DNA from: Bermanella marisrubri
GTDB lineage: Bacteria; Pseudomonadota; Gammaproteobacteria; Pseudomonadales; Oceanobacteraceae
Length of the DNA: 64,000 nucleotides
Direction: 5' to 3'
Assembly (NCBI RefSeq): GCF_012295615.1
Contig: NZ_CP051183.1
Coordinates: forward strand, 1,267,001-1,331,000
The notes under the pieces were generated by a model that was given only the letters and a program-made list of their open reading frames with translations, had not been told where the DNA came from and ran no database searches. The translations under genes were made by a program, and so were the position numbers. This document shows positions 37,811 through 46,772 of this stretch, piece by piece (the stretch's first letter is position 1; every line of letters begins with the position of its first letter).

Positions 37811-38287
37811 CTAGTCAATTTGCAGAGGAAATGCTGGCATCCATGCAATGGGTTCGATCTCCACGTGAAGATCTTGCGGTTTGATTCCAAACTTGGGTAG
37901 AGATTGTCGGAATGATATTTTAAGTTCATGGTCAACCATTACCCCTGATCTTGGGATATGGGCGAGCGCTTCTTTTTTCCAGAATAAGTGTATATTGAAT
38001 GCGACCCAAGCTTTGGGCCACATGCCCTTTTTACGGCTATTCAGAACAAAGCTGGCTTCCAACAAGGGGCTAAAACCTGATTCATCAATATCCCACTTAA
38101 CAGGTCCCTTTCGAAGGGTTAAGTTATGGCTTTTATTTAGCTTAAAGTGTCCATCATAGCTTCGTTCATTATGAAAGAACGGAACAGGCGGTGGTGTAGC
38201 TTCTTCAGATTCGTTTTCTTCTATGAGCCAGCAACCAACTAAGCTGACGGTTAGAGCCAGCACTAAAACAGGTTTAAATATTTCCAT
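37811..38287 (-). CDS. Predicted lipoprotein of unknown function
   Basis: This 158-residue protein has a signal peptide and lipobox VSLVGC, an acidic and Pro-rich spacer, then a domain with Trp-rich segments (GMWPKAWVAFNIHLFW). I know no matching family. It overlaps the 3' end of the MltC-like gene by 14 bases, so the two are cotranscribed. It may act in the envelope next to the transglycosylase. Confidence 0.7.
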   Translation of the reverse strand: MEIFKPVLVLALTVSLVGCWLIEENESEEATPPPVPFFHNERSYDGHFKLNKSHNLTLRKGPVKWDIDESGFSPLLEASFVLNSRKKGMWPKAWVAFNIHLFWKKEALAHIPRSGVMVDHELKISFRQSLPKFGIKPQDLHVEIEPIAWMPAFPLQID

Positions 38288-39464
38288 AAGTTTTCTGCAG
38301 TTTAAGAACTTTACTTAGGTATTCGCGGGTTTCTGCACTGGGCATTTGCCTCACCAGCGTTCGTAGTACTTGGTTGGAATCCATGCGGTTGATGGCGTCT
38401 GTTGCGCGATTGATGCTGGGTACTCCAGTAAGAGTACGCATTACACTGCTTAAGCCAGCATTGTATGCGGCGATAGCACAATAGATACGAGTCTTGGGAT
38501 CTTGAATTTCGCTGAGGTAGCGATAATACAATAGGTGTAAATACGCGGCGCCAATACGCACATTCTTTTGCGGGTTATACAAATAACTAGGCGATAACAC
38601 TCGACTGCGACTATAGACCAACTTCGTTGCGTCTTTGCCTGCTGTGTGAGGCACTATTTGCATAAGACCAAATGCTGGGATTTGTGAACGCGCTAGGGGA
38701 TTGAAACTACTCTCTGCATGGATCACTGCAAACACAAGCGAGGGTGGCAGGCTGTATTGCTGGGCGTATTCATAGATGAATGGTTTGTAACGTCGAGCTC
38801 GTTTACGGATACGCTTTTCCGGTAGGGGAACAATATAAGTAGTGCGATCCTGCATAATAAAAGTGAGTTGAGTAGACGCGACTGCGGGATAGCGGATATA
38901 GGCCTCTTTTGTAAGTTTTGACGCCATGCGCTCAATAGCTTTGATACTTGGGCGCTCGTTTGGAAATAGCTCGCTTAGAATGAGATCTCTTCCCATGGCA
39001 CCCAAATCAGAGGCGTAGCGGATGCCAGATAACTGCTCCATTTTTTGATTGATGGGGTCGTTAGCAATAGCTGTTTGCAAATCCAATGTTAGAATTGCTT
39101 GTATTGTGTCATTGAGCGCTTCTTGCATGGCGCGGTAATTTAAGACTTTACCTTGTCGGATGCTGGCCATTGTGATCTGCAATTCGTTCGCCTTGAAATC
39201 AATAGCCTGTTTTTTTTGATAATCATCAGCATACATGACAAGTCGTGTTCGACTACTGATTTCTGCGTCAGGCCAATACTGCCTTAGTGTATTGCGATAT
39301 TCGCTCACCGCTTTTGTAAAGTTCTCGCGGAAGGCTTCTTCGCTTATCTCGATGGATTCTGGTGGCGTGGTGTCCAGACCTTTAGGGATAACTTGAATCG
39401 CGATACTCGTTTGGCTATACCAAGCAAAGCAAATGCACATGAACAAGCGATAAAAATGCGTCAT
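38274..39464 (-). CDS. MltC-like lytic murein transglycosylase
   Basis: This 396-residue protein has a leader peptide, an N-terminal DUF3393/MltC-N-like domain (about 35-190) and a C-terminal SLT domain with catalytic Glu251 in VIHAESSFNPLARS, then FGLMQIVPHTAG and IAAYNAGLSSVMR. It cleaves peptidoglycan to 1,6-anhydro muropeptides. Unlike E. coli MltC no clean lipobox is visible, so it may be soluble in the periplasm. It is coupled to the lipoprotein gene downstream. Confidence 0.88.
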   Translation of the reverse strand: MTHFYRLFMCICFAWYSQTSIAIQVIPKGLDTTPPESIEISEEAFRENFTKAVSEYRNTLRQYWPDAEISSRTRLVMYADDYQKKQAIDFKANELQITMASIRQGKVLNYRAMQEALNDTIQAILTLDLQTAIANDPINQKMEQLSGIRYASDLGAMGRDLILSELFPNERPSIKAIERMASKLTKEAYIRYPAVASTQLTFIMQDRTTYIVPLPEKRIRKRARRYKPFIYEYAQQYSLPPSLVFAVIHAESSFNPLARSQIPAFGLMQIVPHTAGKDATKLVYSRSRVLSPSYLYNPQKNVRIGAAYLHLLYYRYLSEIQDPKTRIYCAIAAYNAGLSSVMRTLTGVPSINRATDAINRMDSNQVLRTLVRQMPSAETREYLSKVLKLQKTYGNI

Positions 39465-39710
39465 AGTAATGGTCTTAACATGGGTTCGGAATTTGCAGTG
39501 ACTTATTAAAACTTAGATACCAACAGCTAAGACTGCAAACCTAAAATGGGGTATGGAATCAAAAAGAATAAGATGTCTTGCTAGCTGTGTGACTTGTCGC
39601 AATGTATGACAATTAAGTACGAAATAGCGTAAGAAATTGGCAAACGACTTGCGTCTAGATATTATCGGATGCTAGGGCGAAGTGTTTGTTTACATACAAG
39701 ACGAATGCAC

Positions 39711-39732
39711 AAAAAAGGCGCAGTAGAGCGCC
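39711..39732 (-). terminator. Rho-independent terminator of trhP
   Basis: On the minus strand GGCGC and GCGCC (39732-39728 with 39721-39717) form a short stem followed by six Ts, right after the trhP stop codon. Confidence 0.75.
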
Positions 39733-39736
39733 CAGA

Positions 39737-41080
39737 TTAAGTGTGTAATTCTTTCATTAAAAGCGCATATTCCATTGCGTTCGCACTTCCTGAAAAGTCC
39801 TTGGGTTTAGGTATAAGCACCTTAACTCCAGAGCCTTGAGCCACGTGTTTTGGCTCTTGCTTGGTATTTAACATTCCAGATAGAGTAAAAGCATAATTGC
39901 CCTGCGGGGTCATCAGCTCGACGCGATCTCCTTCCTCAAATCGATTTTTGACATCAATAGTTAAGTACTCTGGATGAATATTTTGAATGACTTCGCCGAC
40001 AAATAACTGTTTATTAGCGTCTGAAGTACCGCGTTCGTAATTTTGATATTCATCATGTACATGGCGTCGATAAAAACCTTCTGTGTAGCCACGATTTGAT
40101 AAAGCCTCTAATTGATCCATCAATGCTATGTCAAAGTCCCGCCCATCAATAGCATCATCAATCGCTTGGCGATAGGTTTGTGCTGTACGAGCCGCGTAAT
40201 AGTGGCTTTTTGTGCGGCCTTCAATTTTTAGCGAATGGATACCCATGTCGACTAAGCGCTTTACATGTTGAATTGCGCGTAAGTCTTTACTGTTCATAAT
40301 ATACGTACCATGTTCGTCTTCGAATGCGGCCATGGTTTCACCGGGTCTGCCTTCCTCTTCTAAAAGAAAGATGTCATTTGTTGTGGCTCCGTCACCTAAT
40401 GTTGGTTGCGGTGTCCAGATTTGCGTATCGCTTTTCGCAATGACATCGCCGGTATTGGTTTCTTTGGCCGGTGTTGCTGAATATTTCCAACGGCACGCAT
40501 TAGTGCAGGTGCCTTGATTCGGGTCTCTCTTGTTAATATAACCACTTAGTAGACAGCGACCACTGTAGGCAATGCAAAGCGCACCGTGAACAAAGACCTC
40601 GAGTTCTAATTCGGGAACGCGCATGCGGATTTCTTCGATTTCGTCTAACGATAACTCACGAGAAAGAATAATGCGTTCAACGCCTTGCTTGTACCAAAAC
40701 TGAGCTGCAGCATAGTTCACCACATTGGCCTGAACACTCAGATGTATGGGTATCTCTGGCCACTTTTCTTTAACTAACATTATTAACCCAGGATCCGACA
40801 TAATGAGAGCGTCGGGTTTCATGGCGATAACGGGTTCAATATCTTTTAGATAGGAGTGAACCTTTTTGTTGTGGGGCGCAATGTTGCTAGCGATATAGAA
40901 TTGCTTTCCTAAACGGTGAGCTTCTTGAATACCGATAGCTAGGTTTTCTAAGTCAAATTCGTTGTTGCGTACGCGCAAGCTGTATCTTGGCTGACCTGCG
41001 TACACAGCATCCGCCCCATAAGCAAAAGCATAACGCATGTGTTTGAGCGTGCCAGCAGGGCTCAAAAGTTCTGTTTTCAT
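39737..41080 (-). CDS. trhP: Peptidase U32-family tRNA hydroxylation protein TrhP (YegQ)
   Basis: This 447-residue protein has the U32 signature: ELLSPAGTLKHMRYAFAYGADAVYAG, EVFVHGALCIAYSGRCLLSGYI and the Cys cluster TCTNACRWKY. YegQ/TrhP makes 5-hydroxyuridine at tRNA position 34 using prephenate, and probably carries an iron-sulfur cluster. Length matches E. coli YegQ (453). The C-terminal OB-like domain (IDVKNRFEEGDRVELMTPQGN) is complete. Confidence 0.95.
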   Translation of the reverse strand: MKTELLSPAGTLKHMRYAFAYGADAVYAGQPRYSLRVRNNEFDLENLAIGIQEAHRLGKQFYIASNIAPHNKKVHSYLKDIEPVIAMKPDALIMSDPGLIMLVKEKWPEIPIHLSVQANVVNYAAAQFWYKQGVERIILSRELSLDEIEEIRMRVPELELEVFVHGALCIAYSGRCLLSGYINKRDPNQGTCTNACRWKYSATPAKETNTGDVIAKSDTQIWTPQPTLGDGATTNDIFLLEEEGRPGETMAAFEDEHGTYIMNSKDLRAIQHVKRLVDMGIHSLKIEGRTKSHYYAARTAQTYRQAIDDAIDGRDFDIALMDQLEALSNRGYTEGFYRRHVHDEYQNYERGTSDANKQLFVGEVIQNIHPEYLTIDVKNRFEEGDRVELMTPQGNYAFTLSGMLNTKQEPKHVAQGSGVKVLIPKPKDFSGSANAMEYALLMKELHT

Positions 41081-41193
41081 AAGATTTGTAAGTGGCTTTG
41101 TCGTTCTTGAATGGTGGCTAAGTGCAGAGCTCGCAATACTTGATCAGTGACTCTGATCAGAATCTGCGAACTGTACTATTTTCTCAGGAATGA

Positions 41194-41631
41194 CTATTGG
41201 CCGATTTGACCCAGATCATGCTGTTGGTGGTGGGTATGTAGTAGTTGAGCAAAATCTACCAGCATATTGGCTCTGTTTTCTAGACTTTGCTGATAAAGCT
41301 CCAAATTGGCGTAGTAGCCTTCTGGAGTCGCACTAAAATCTCGCAATCTTTGCAAAGAGCGGTTGAGCCGTAACTTCTGCTCATTGAGGTTATGTTGCTG
41401 TTGGCTATTTGAATCTACTTCATTAAATGCTTTCTGTAATTTTTTGATAGCAAGCTTATCGGCAATTAACAACAAAAGGATGTCACTATGATGGTGGGAG
41501 TTATGGTCATGATGCCCGTTTGTCGCTTCATCATTTGATGACGCCAGTAATGCAGTACTAAAAAACAGGTAACCTAATACTAAGATTAAAGTAGGCACTT
41601 GGCGTATTGCTCGGAGCAAGCGCTTAGTCAT
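41194..41631 (-). CDS. Exported or membrane-anchored His-rich protein, unknown function
   Basis: This 145-residue protein has a hydrophobic N-terminal segment (about 12-30), possibly a signal peptide cut after LLASS, then a His-rich patch NGHHDHNSHHHSD (about 39-51) and a helical, Gln-rich remainder ending in a second His cluster (LLHTHHQQHDLG). The His clusters suggest metal binding (Zn, Ni or Cu). I recognise no family. It overlaps the upstream DUF416 gene by eight bases. Confidence 0.65.
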   Translation of the reverse strand: MTKRLLRAIRQVPTLILVLGYLFFSTALLASSNDEATNGHHDHNSHHHSDILLLLIADKLAIKKLQKAFNEVDSNSQQQHNLNEQKLRLNRSLQRLRDFSATPEGYYANLELYQQSLENRANMLVDFAQLLHTHHQQHDLGQIGQ

Positions 41632-42163
41632 CTAAACTGATTCCCAAGTGACTGAGACCGCCATCTTTGGCGAGGGGCATTAGTTGCTTAACGACGTCAG
41701 CATGGGATGTCTGAGACGCCACTGCCTGCTCAAGATCAATCACAAAAGCACTGTGGCGTTGTACTAATTCATGGTCGGTTGTAAAGCCTTGTAATTCCAA
41801 GAACTGATCGAGGCGTTCACTCATCATCTGAGATATGGCTTCGGCATCTGAGATACTTTTATCAAGAATAGCTTGCAAGCAACTTTGCAATGCCACCAAA
41901 CAATCATTGGCAGCTAGTGCGCCAAATTGATCCTCATCCAATTCAGGCATGATGTCATTTAACAAGATCAATTGTTTTTCGATGTTTTTTTCGCTTTTTA
42001 GCTGACCGCGTAAGTATTCCCATACTTTGTTGAGCATTTTCCTACAATTCTGCGCCAACTCCGAGGTTTCGGTGAGTTCACAATAGAGATCTAGATTGGG
42101 CATGCTGCGCTCGCATAATGCACAGCAAATAGTCAATTGCTGCCAGTGGTTTAATTGATTCAT
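41624..42163 (-). CDS. DUF416 (YjaG)-family protein
   Basis: This 179-residue cytoplasmic helical protein matches the E. coli YjaG (DUF416) pattern: LNHWQQLTICCALCERSMPN at the start, then CRKMLNKVWEYL and LAANDCLVALQSCLQA. The family's function is not established. The ATG is clear, and the 3' end overlaps the His-rich gene. It is divergent from the YLATT gene. Confidence 0.85.
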   Translation of the reverse strand: MNQLNHWQQLTICCALCERSMPNLDLYCELTETSELAQNCRKMLNKVWEYLRGQLKSEKNIEKQLILLNDIMPELDEDQFGALAANDCLVALQSCLQAILDKSISDAEAISQMMSERLDQFLELQGFTTDHELVQRHSAFVIDLEQAVASQTSHADVVKQLMPLAKDGGLSHLGISLDD

Positions 42164-42381
42164 GCGGACTCCTTATTTGTCGTGAATTATAAACAGTTTG
42201 AAGAGGTCTGCCGAGATATTTGGCGCATCATGTCTCGTGTTACTTAACATGTTGATTTTTTTGCGCATTTGAAATTTCGGTCTAGTTTTATAAGAGGGAT
42301 ACAGGTTTAGCAGTACTGTACGGATAACAATGGGACCTTTAAGTGATTCCGCCATGGGTGGAACGTTTAAGGACTGTTAAA

Positions 42382-42403
42382 CCATTAGAGCCAGCTCTAA
42401 TGG
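42382..42403 (+). promoter_or_regulatory. Inverted repeat in front of the YLATT-VWA genes
   Basis: CCATTAGAGC (42382-42391) and GCTCTAATGG (42394-42403) are perfect 10-base arms with two bases between. They end just before the AGAGG ribosome-binding site of the gene at 42417. The site could be an operator for a dimeric regulator or an mRNA hairpin near the start codon. Confidence 0.55.
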
Positions 42404-42416
42404 ATGAGAGGTAAAA

Positions 42417-43088
42417 ATGGCTAGTCATATATTCATTCTTGCTACCGTGATGCTATTAGCGGGCATTTTTGGTGGTTTAGTAAATTACTATCTGTATGGT
42501 GATCACGATCCGGACGCAACCAGCTTGCCACGCTGCTTGGTGGTCGGTATCGGCGCATCCTTCTTGGTGCCGGTCATTTTAGATTTAGTGAATAGCGAGC
42601 TGATCCTAGAAACTCAAGGAGACCCATCTCGCTTGCTGATATTCACTGGTTTTTGCTTGATTAGCTCGATCGCTAGTCGTTTCTTCATTACCAATATGTC
42701 TGATCGCATTTTGGATGCGGCGCGTCGAGCTCGTGAACAAAGCGATTCTGTTCATCACGATTTACGTGTCATTAAAAACGAGTTGTTGCCTTTGATTGAT
42801 ACAGAAACAGAGCAGGATCTAGAGCCAGATGAAGAACCTGATGTCATGGATATCAATGAGGAATTGGATGTGACCAGTTCTAAGGCCTTAAAGATGTTGG
42901 CAACTGGTCGATATATATTTAGGTCTTTGGCTGGTTTATGTCGAGAATCAAATAACGATGAAGCGACAATGCTACAAACCTTAAATGTGTTGGTGTCGCG
43001 TAGCTTGGCTGGCAAGGTAAGTGGCAAAAACGGTGTTCGTTGGCATATTACTGAAAAAGGCCGTCGTGTACTCGAAAGCCAGATGTAA
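42417..43088 (+). CDS. YLATT-type three-TM protein with winged-helix-like C-terminus
   Basis: This 223-residue protein has three N-terminal membrane segments (about 4-25, 42-60 and 77-93; ATVMLLAGIFGGLVNYYL, VGIGASFLVPVILDLV, LIFTGFCLISSIASRFF) matching the YEATS-associated three-TM (YLATT) domain. It continues with a helical linker, an acidic stretch (ETEQDLEPDEEPD), and a C-terminal segment with a winged-helix pattern (ATMLQTLNVLVSRSLAG, then RWHITEKGRRVLES). YLATT proteins are predicted to take part in membrane-linked sensing. AGAGG stands before the ATG. It is 52 bases upstream of the VWA gene, probably one operon. Confidence 0.75.
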   Translation: MASHIFILATVMLLAGIFGGLVNYYLYGDHDPDATSLPRCLVVGIGASFLVPVILDLVNSELILETQGDPSRLLIFTGFCLISSIASRFFITNMSDRILDAARRAREQSDSVHHDLRVIKNELLPLIDTETEQDLEPDEEPDVMDINEELDVTSSKALKMLATGRYIFRSLAGLCRESNNDEATMLQTLNVLVSRSLAGKVSGKNGVRWHITEKGRRVLESQM

Positions 43089-43140
43089 GTCCTATTCAAT
43101 TGATTGAATATGACTAGAAATCGATAAAGGATGCAGGTCT

Positions 43141-45744
43141 GTGAAGATAGCAGTAGATACAATTCGCTTGTTCATCTTGGGTCTGTTCCTGCTCGGCTTC
43201 AGTGCCATTAGTGCCAATGAAAACCTCACCGATATCCCTGAAGGTGCTGAAGCTAAATTTTTACCCACATCGAAATCATCGGATGTGCGAGTTTTAATCG
43301 ATATGTCAGGATCTATGAAAGACAATGATCCTGAGAATCTACGAATTCCCGCCCTGAACCTTATCGTGCAGTTGTTACCGGATGGATCCCAAGCAGGCGT
43401 TTGGACTTTCGGTCAATGGGTTAACATGTTGATTCCGCCAGCTGAAGTGAACAGCGAATGGCGTACCAACGCCAAAGAAAAAGCGAAAATGATTAATAGC
43501 TTTGGCTTGCGCACTAACATAGGCGAAGCGATGGAAAGAGCCACATGGAAGCTTGCTGCCGACAGTGACTTTGAGCAGCATGCAATCTTGTTAACCGACG
43601 GCATTGTAGATATCGCTGCGGATGATGACCCACAAAAAGATAATAAAAACGAAGCCGAAAGGCAGCGCATTCTCACAGATGTCTTGAGTGAGTACAAAAA
43701 CTTAGGGGTGAAAATTCATACTATTGCTTTATCGAATGCGGCAGATAAAGTCCTCCTAGAAAAGTTAGCGCTTGAAACGGGCGGTATGGCCGAGGTAGTC
43801 GAAAATTCGGAGCAACTAGTAAAAGCATTCTTAAATGCATTTGATAAAGCAGCCCCAGAAGCGGCGGAACAAGTGCCTCTTAGTGATGATAATCAGTTTG
43901 ATATTGACGAGTCCGTTGAAGAGTTTACCGCCCTAGTCTTTAGAGAAGAGGGCTCGGCACCAACACGGCTGGTGAGTCCATCGGGCGCCATCATTGATCA
44001 AATGAATACAGGAGAGAACGCTAAATGGTTCTCGCAAGCGGTTTACGATTTAGTCACGGTCATTCAGCCTGAGGCGGGCAAATGGAAGATCGAAGCGGAT
44101 CTTGATCCTAACAATCGTGTAACCGTGGTAAGTGATCTGAAGTTGGGTCTTGATAATTTGCCACCGACGATTTTCCCTGAGCAACAAATCGACTTCAATA
44201 TATACCTGCACGAAGACAACAAAGTGGTCACGCGCCCAGAGTTTTTAAAACTCATGACAGTTGAAATGACTATGACTGCTGAGGATGGTCGCAGTGGCAC
44301 CAAAGTAATAAGCGATCCAGAAAATCCTCCCGCAGACGGTCTTTATCCAGAAAGTATTAAGCGTCTTTCGAAAGAGGGTCAGTATGAACTGAAAGTAGCG
44401 GTAGACGGTAAAACCTTCACGCGTATGCGTACCGCTTATATTCAAGTTAGGCAGCCAGTGGGCTTTGAAATTCGCAAGCGTGAAGTAGCAGGTGAAATGC
44501 GCTATGCCGTGCGAGTTGTGCCACAAGTACCAAATGTAGAGGTCTCGCGTACGCGAGTGATCGCCAAACTTAAGGGGCCAGATGGAAGCTCCATAATTCA
44601 AGCCATGCCTTGGTTGGAAGAAGGAGTATGGGAGGCCGTGATCTCACCTAGCAAAGGCATGGGTGATTATGAAATGGCGATTAATATCAGGGGGCAAATT
44701 GGCGAGGATCAAGATTTTCGGGTGAAGCCTGAGCCTATCGTTTTGACTTATCCTATCCCTGAGGATTTTCAGCATGAATACCTAGTGGCATCACAAAATC
44801 AAGCAACAGATGAGTCTCAGGAAGAGGTTGAGGAGCCACAAGCAGAAGCGGCAATGAGTGAAACCGCAGAGCAAGAAGCATCCGAAGAACCGCAAGAAGA
44901 TGCGCCTGGAATTCCCGATCTTGAGCAAAAAATGCAGGAACAGCAGGAGCCTGAGCAGCTATCTGAAACACAACCAGAAAATGAACTGGACACTCAGGCG
45001 GAGCAAGCACCCGAGGACGAGGTGGCACCAGAACCTGAAGTAGAAGAACCGAGCGATCCCCTGTGGTTGTACATAAGTATCCCCATAGTAACCCTGCTTT
45101 TAGGACTTGGCGGCTTTTTTGTCTATCGCAGCATCATGAATCGTAAACTGAAGCAGGCCGATCAAAGTAAAGAAACGAAGACTGAAGAATCGGGTGACGT
45201 CGACGGAATGGCAGACGTGAGCTTAAACGATGGATTGGATGATGAGGAATTCGATGAAGATTTTGATTTAAGCGATAGTGATGATGACGAAACAGTTGCG
45301 CTAGGTGAAGCTTCCATGGATGAATTGGATGATTTGGGGGATGAGCAAGAGGCTGCCGGTGACGATGTGAGTGACAATAGTCCGAGTGTGGACGATGAGA
45401 TTCCTGATTTTGATGAGAATTTTGATATTGATGCGGGCCCACAAGAAGCAGCTGACAGTGAACCTCAACAGACTCTAGATGCAGAAGAAACCAGTGCTGC
45501 CATTGATGAACTGGATAGTGTACTCAATGGTTTGGATGATGTAGGAGAGGCGGAGGATCAAGACCCATCCGAAGATGACATACCTCAGCTTGATGATGTG
45601 GCAGATGAACCAGCCACCACAGAGGGAGATGGAGAAGCTGCTATTGATGAGGCTTTGGCTAGTTTAGAGAGCGAGTTGGACGATATCGACGTGGACGCGT
45701 TAATGGACGACGATGTTGATGATCCCGACAAAAAACAGGACTAG
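43141..45744 (+). CDS. Large VWA-domain protein, single-span, very acidic C-terminal tail
   Basis: This 867-residue protein has a GTG start, a signal peptide (about 1-25), and a periplasmic VWA domain (about 48-235) with an intact MIDAS start, Asp54 in IDMSGSM, and TNIGEA and LLTDGIVD further on. Beta-rich Ig-like regions follow (about 260-545). Then come a Glu/Gln/Pro-rich stretch (560-635), one membrane segment (about 640-662, LYISIPIVTLLLGLGGFFVY), and a cytoplasmic tail of about 200 residues made mostly of Asp, Glu and Ser. Such tails can bind partners or divalent cations. A terminator follows. Confidence 0.88.
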   Translation: MKIAVDTIRLFILGLFLLGFSAISANENLTDIPEGAEAKFLPTSKSSDVRVLIDMSGSMKDNDPENLRIPALNLIVQLLPDGSQAGVWTFGQWVNMLIPPAEVNSEWRTNAKEKAKMINSFGLRTNIGEAMERATWKLAADSDFEQHAILLTDGIVDIAADDDPQKDNKNEAERQRILTDVLSEYKNLGVKIHTIALSNAADKVLLEKLALETGGMAEVVENSEQLVKAFLNAFDKAAPEAAEQVPLSDDNQFDIDESVEEFTALVFREEGSAPTRLVSPSGAIIDQMNTGENAKWFSQAVYDLVTVIQPEAGKWKIEADLDPNNRVTVVSDLKLGLDNLPPTIFPEQQIDFNIYLHEDNKVVTRPEFLKLMTVEMTMTAEDGRSGTKVISDPENPPADGLYPESIKRLSKEGQYELKVAVDGKTFTRMRTAYIQVRQPVGFEIRKREVAGEMRYAVRVVPQVPNVEVSRTRVIAKLKGPDGSSIIQAMPWLEEGVWEAVISPSKGMGDYEMAINIRGQIGEDQDFRVKPEPIVLTYPIPEDFQHEYLVASQNQATDESQEEVEEPQAEAAMSETAEQEASEEPQEDAPGIPDLEQKMQEQQEPEQLSETQPENELDTQAEQAPEDEVAPEPEVEEPSDPLWLYISIPIVTLLLGLGGFFVYRSIMNRKLKQADQSKETKTEESGDVDGMADVSLNDGLDDEEFDEDFDLSDSDDDETVALGEASMDELDDLGDEQEAAGDDVSDNSPSVDDEIPDFDENFDIDAGPQEAADSEPQQTLDAEETSAAIDELDSVLNGLDDVGEAEDQDPSEDDIPQLDDVADEPATTEGDGEAAIDEALASLESELDDIDVDALMDDDVDDPDKKQD

Positions 45745-45797
45745 CGAGTGGATTAGATTCTCATCAGCAATCTAAATACAGAAATACTGCGTAAATC

Positions 45798-45820
45798 AGC
45801 CCCGAACAGGGGCTTTTTTG
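45798..45820 (+). terminator. Rho-independent terminator after the VWA gene
   Basis: AGCCCC (45798-45803) and GGGGCT (45809-45814) with a GAACA loop are followed by a T run. This separates the YLATT-VWA unit from moxR. Confidence 0.88.
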
Positions 45821-45926
45821 TTTTATAAGAGCATTGAATTGTTGGTATAGGCTAGTGTCAATCCCGTTTTCGTGATGTAACATTGGCTCGGATTATCCAT
45901 TGATTGAACTCAGTTAAGAGAGTGAT

Positions 45927-46763
45927 ATGAAGTTTACAGGTACGAAAGACTACGTAGCTACGCCAGAGCTACAAATGGCAGTGAATGCAGCGATTACACT
46001 TCAGCGTCCACTATTAATCAAGGGTGAGCCGGGTACCGGTAAAACCATGCTTGCGGAACAGTTAGCTGAATCTTTAGGCACTAATCTTATTCAATGGCAT
46101 ATTAAATCCACGACCAAGGCTCACCAAGGCCTTTACGAATACGATGCAGTTTCTCGTTTGCGTGACTCGCAACTAGGAAACGACGATGTTCACGATATTA
46201 GCAACTACATCAAACAGGGCAAGCTGTGGGAAGCGTTCACTGCAGACAAACCGCCGGTACTGTTAATTGATGAAATTGACAAAGCCGATATTGAATTCCC
46301 CAACGACTTGTTACTAGAGTTAGACAAGATGGAATTCTTTGTGTACGAAACTCAAGAGCGCATTGTAGCGAAGCATCGCCCCATTATTTTGATTACTAGT
46401 AACAACGAGAAAGAATTGCCTGATGCATTCTTACGTCGTTGTTTCTTCCACTACATCGACTTCCCAGATAAAGACACCATGCAACAGATCGTTGATGTTC
46501 ACTTCCCAGAAATTAAAAAGGATCTTTTGCGCGAAGCGATGGACGTGTTTTTTGATTTGCGAAAAGTGCCGGGTCTAAAGAAAAAACCATCGACATCAGA
46601 GCTGGTGGATTGGTTGAAACTGTTGTTAGCTGACGACGTTGATCCAGAAACCTTGAGAAGCCGTGATAGTGCCATTCCTCCTCTTTATGGAGCCATGGTG
46701 AAAAACGAACAAGACGTAGAGCTTTTGCAAAAACTTGCTTTTATGACACGCCGTAAAGGCTAG
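45927..46763 (+). CDS. MoxR-family AAA+ ATPase
   Basis: This 278-residue ATPase has Walker A GEPGTGKT (33-40), Walker B VLLIDEIDKAD (about 110-120), sensor 1 ILITSNNEKELPDAFLRRC (about 152-170) and a lid domain with VPGLKKKPSTSELVDWLK. MoxR ATPases usually act with VWA proteins to insert metals or remodel complexes. It is nine bases upstream of the CoxE-like VWA gene, its likely partner. Confidence 0.93.
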   Translation: MKFTGTKDYVATPELQMAVNAAITLQRPLLIKGEPGTGKTMLAEQLAESLGTNLIQWHIKSTTKAHQGLYEYDAVSRLRDSQLGNDDVHDISNYIKQGKLWEAFTADKPPVLLIDEIDKADIEFPNDLLLELDKMEFFVYETQERIVAKHRPIILITSNNEKELPDAFLRRCFFHYIDFPDKDTMQQIVDVHFPEIKKDLLREAMDVFFDLRKVPGLKKKPSTSELVDWLKLLLADDVDPETLRSRDSAIPPLYGAMVKNEQDVELLQKLAFMTRRKG

Positions 46764-46772
46764 GGTCGATTT

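Noticed and set aside
45134-45442. Antisense frames of about 70-100 residues over the acidic tail of the VWA gene
   Set aside because: They are Ser- or His-rich mirror images of Asp/Glu codons and have no ribosome-binding site.
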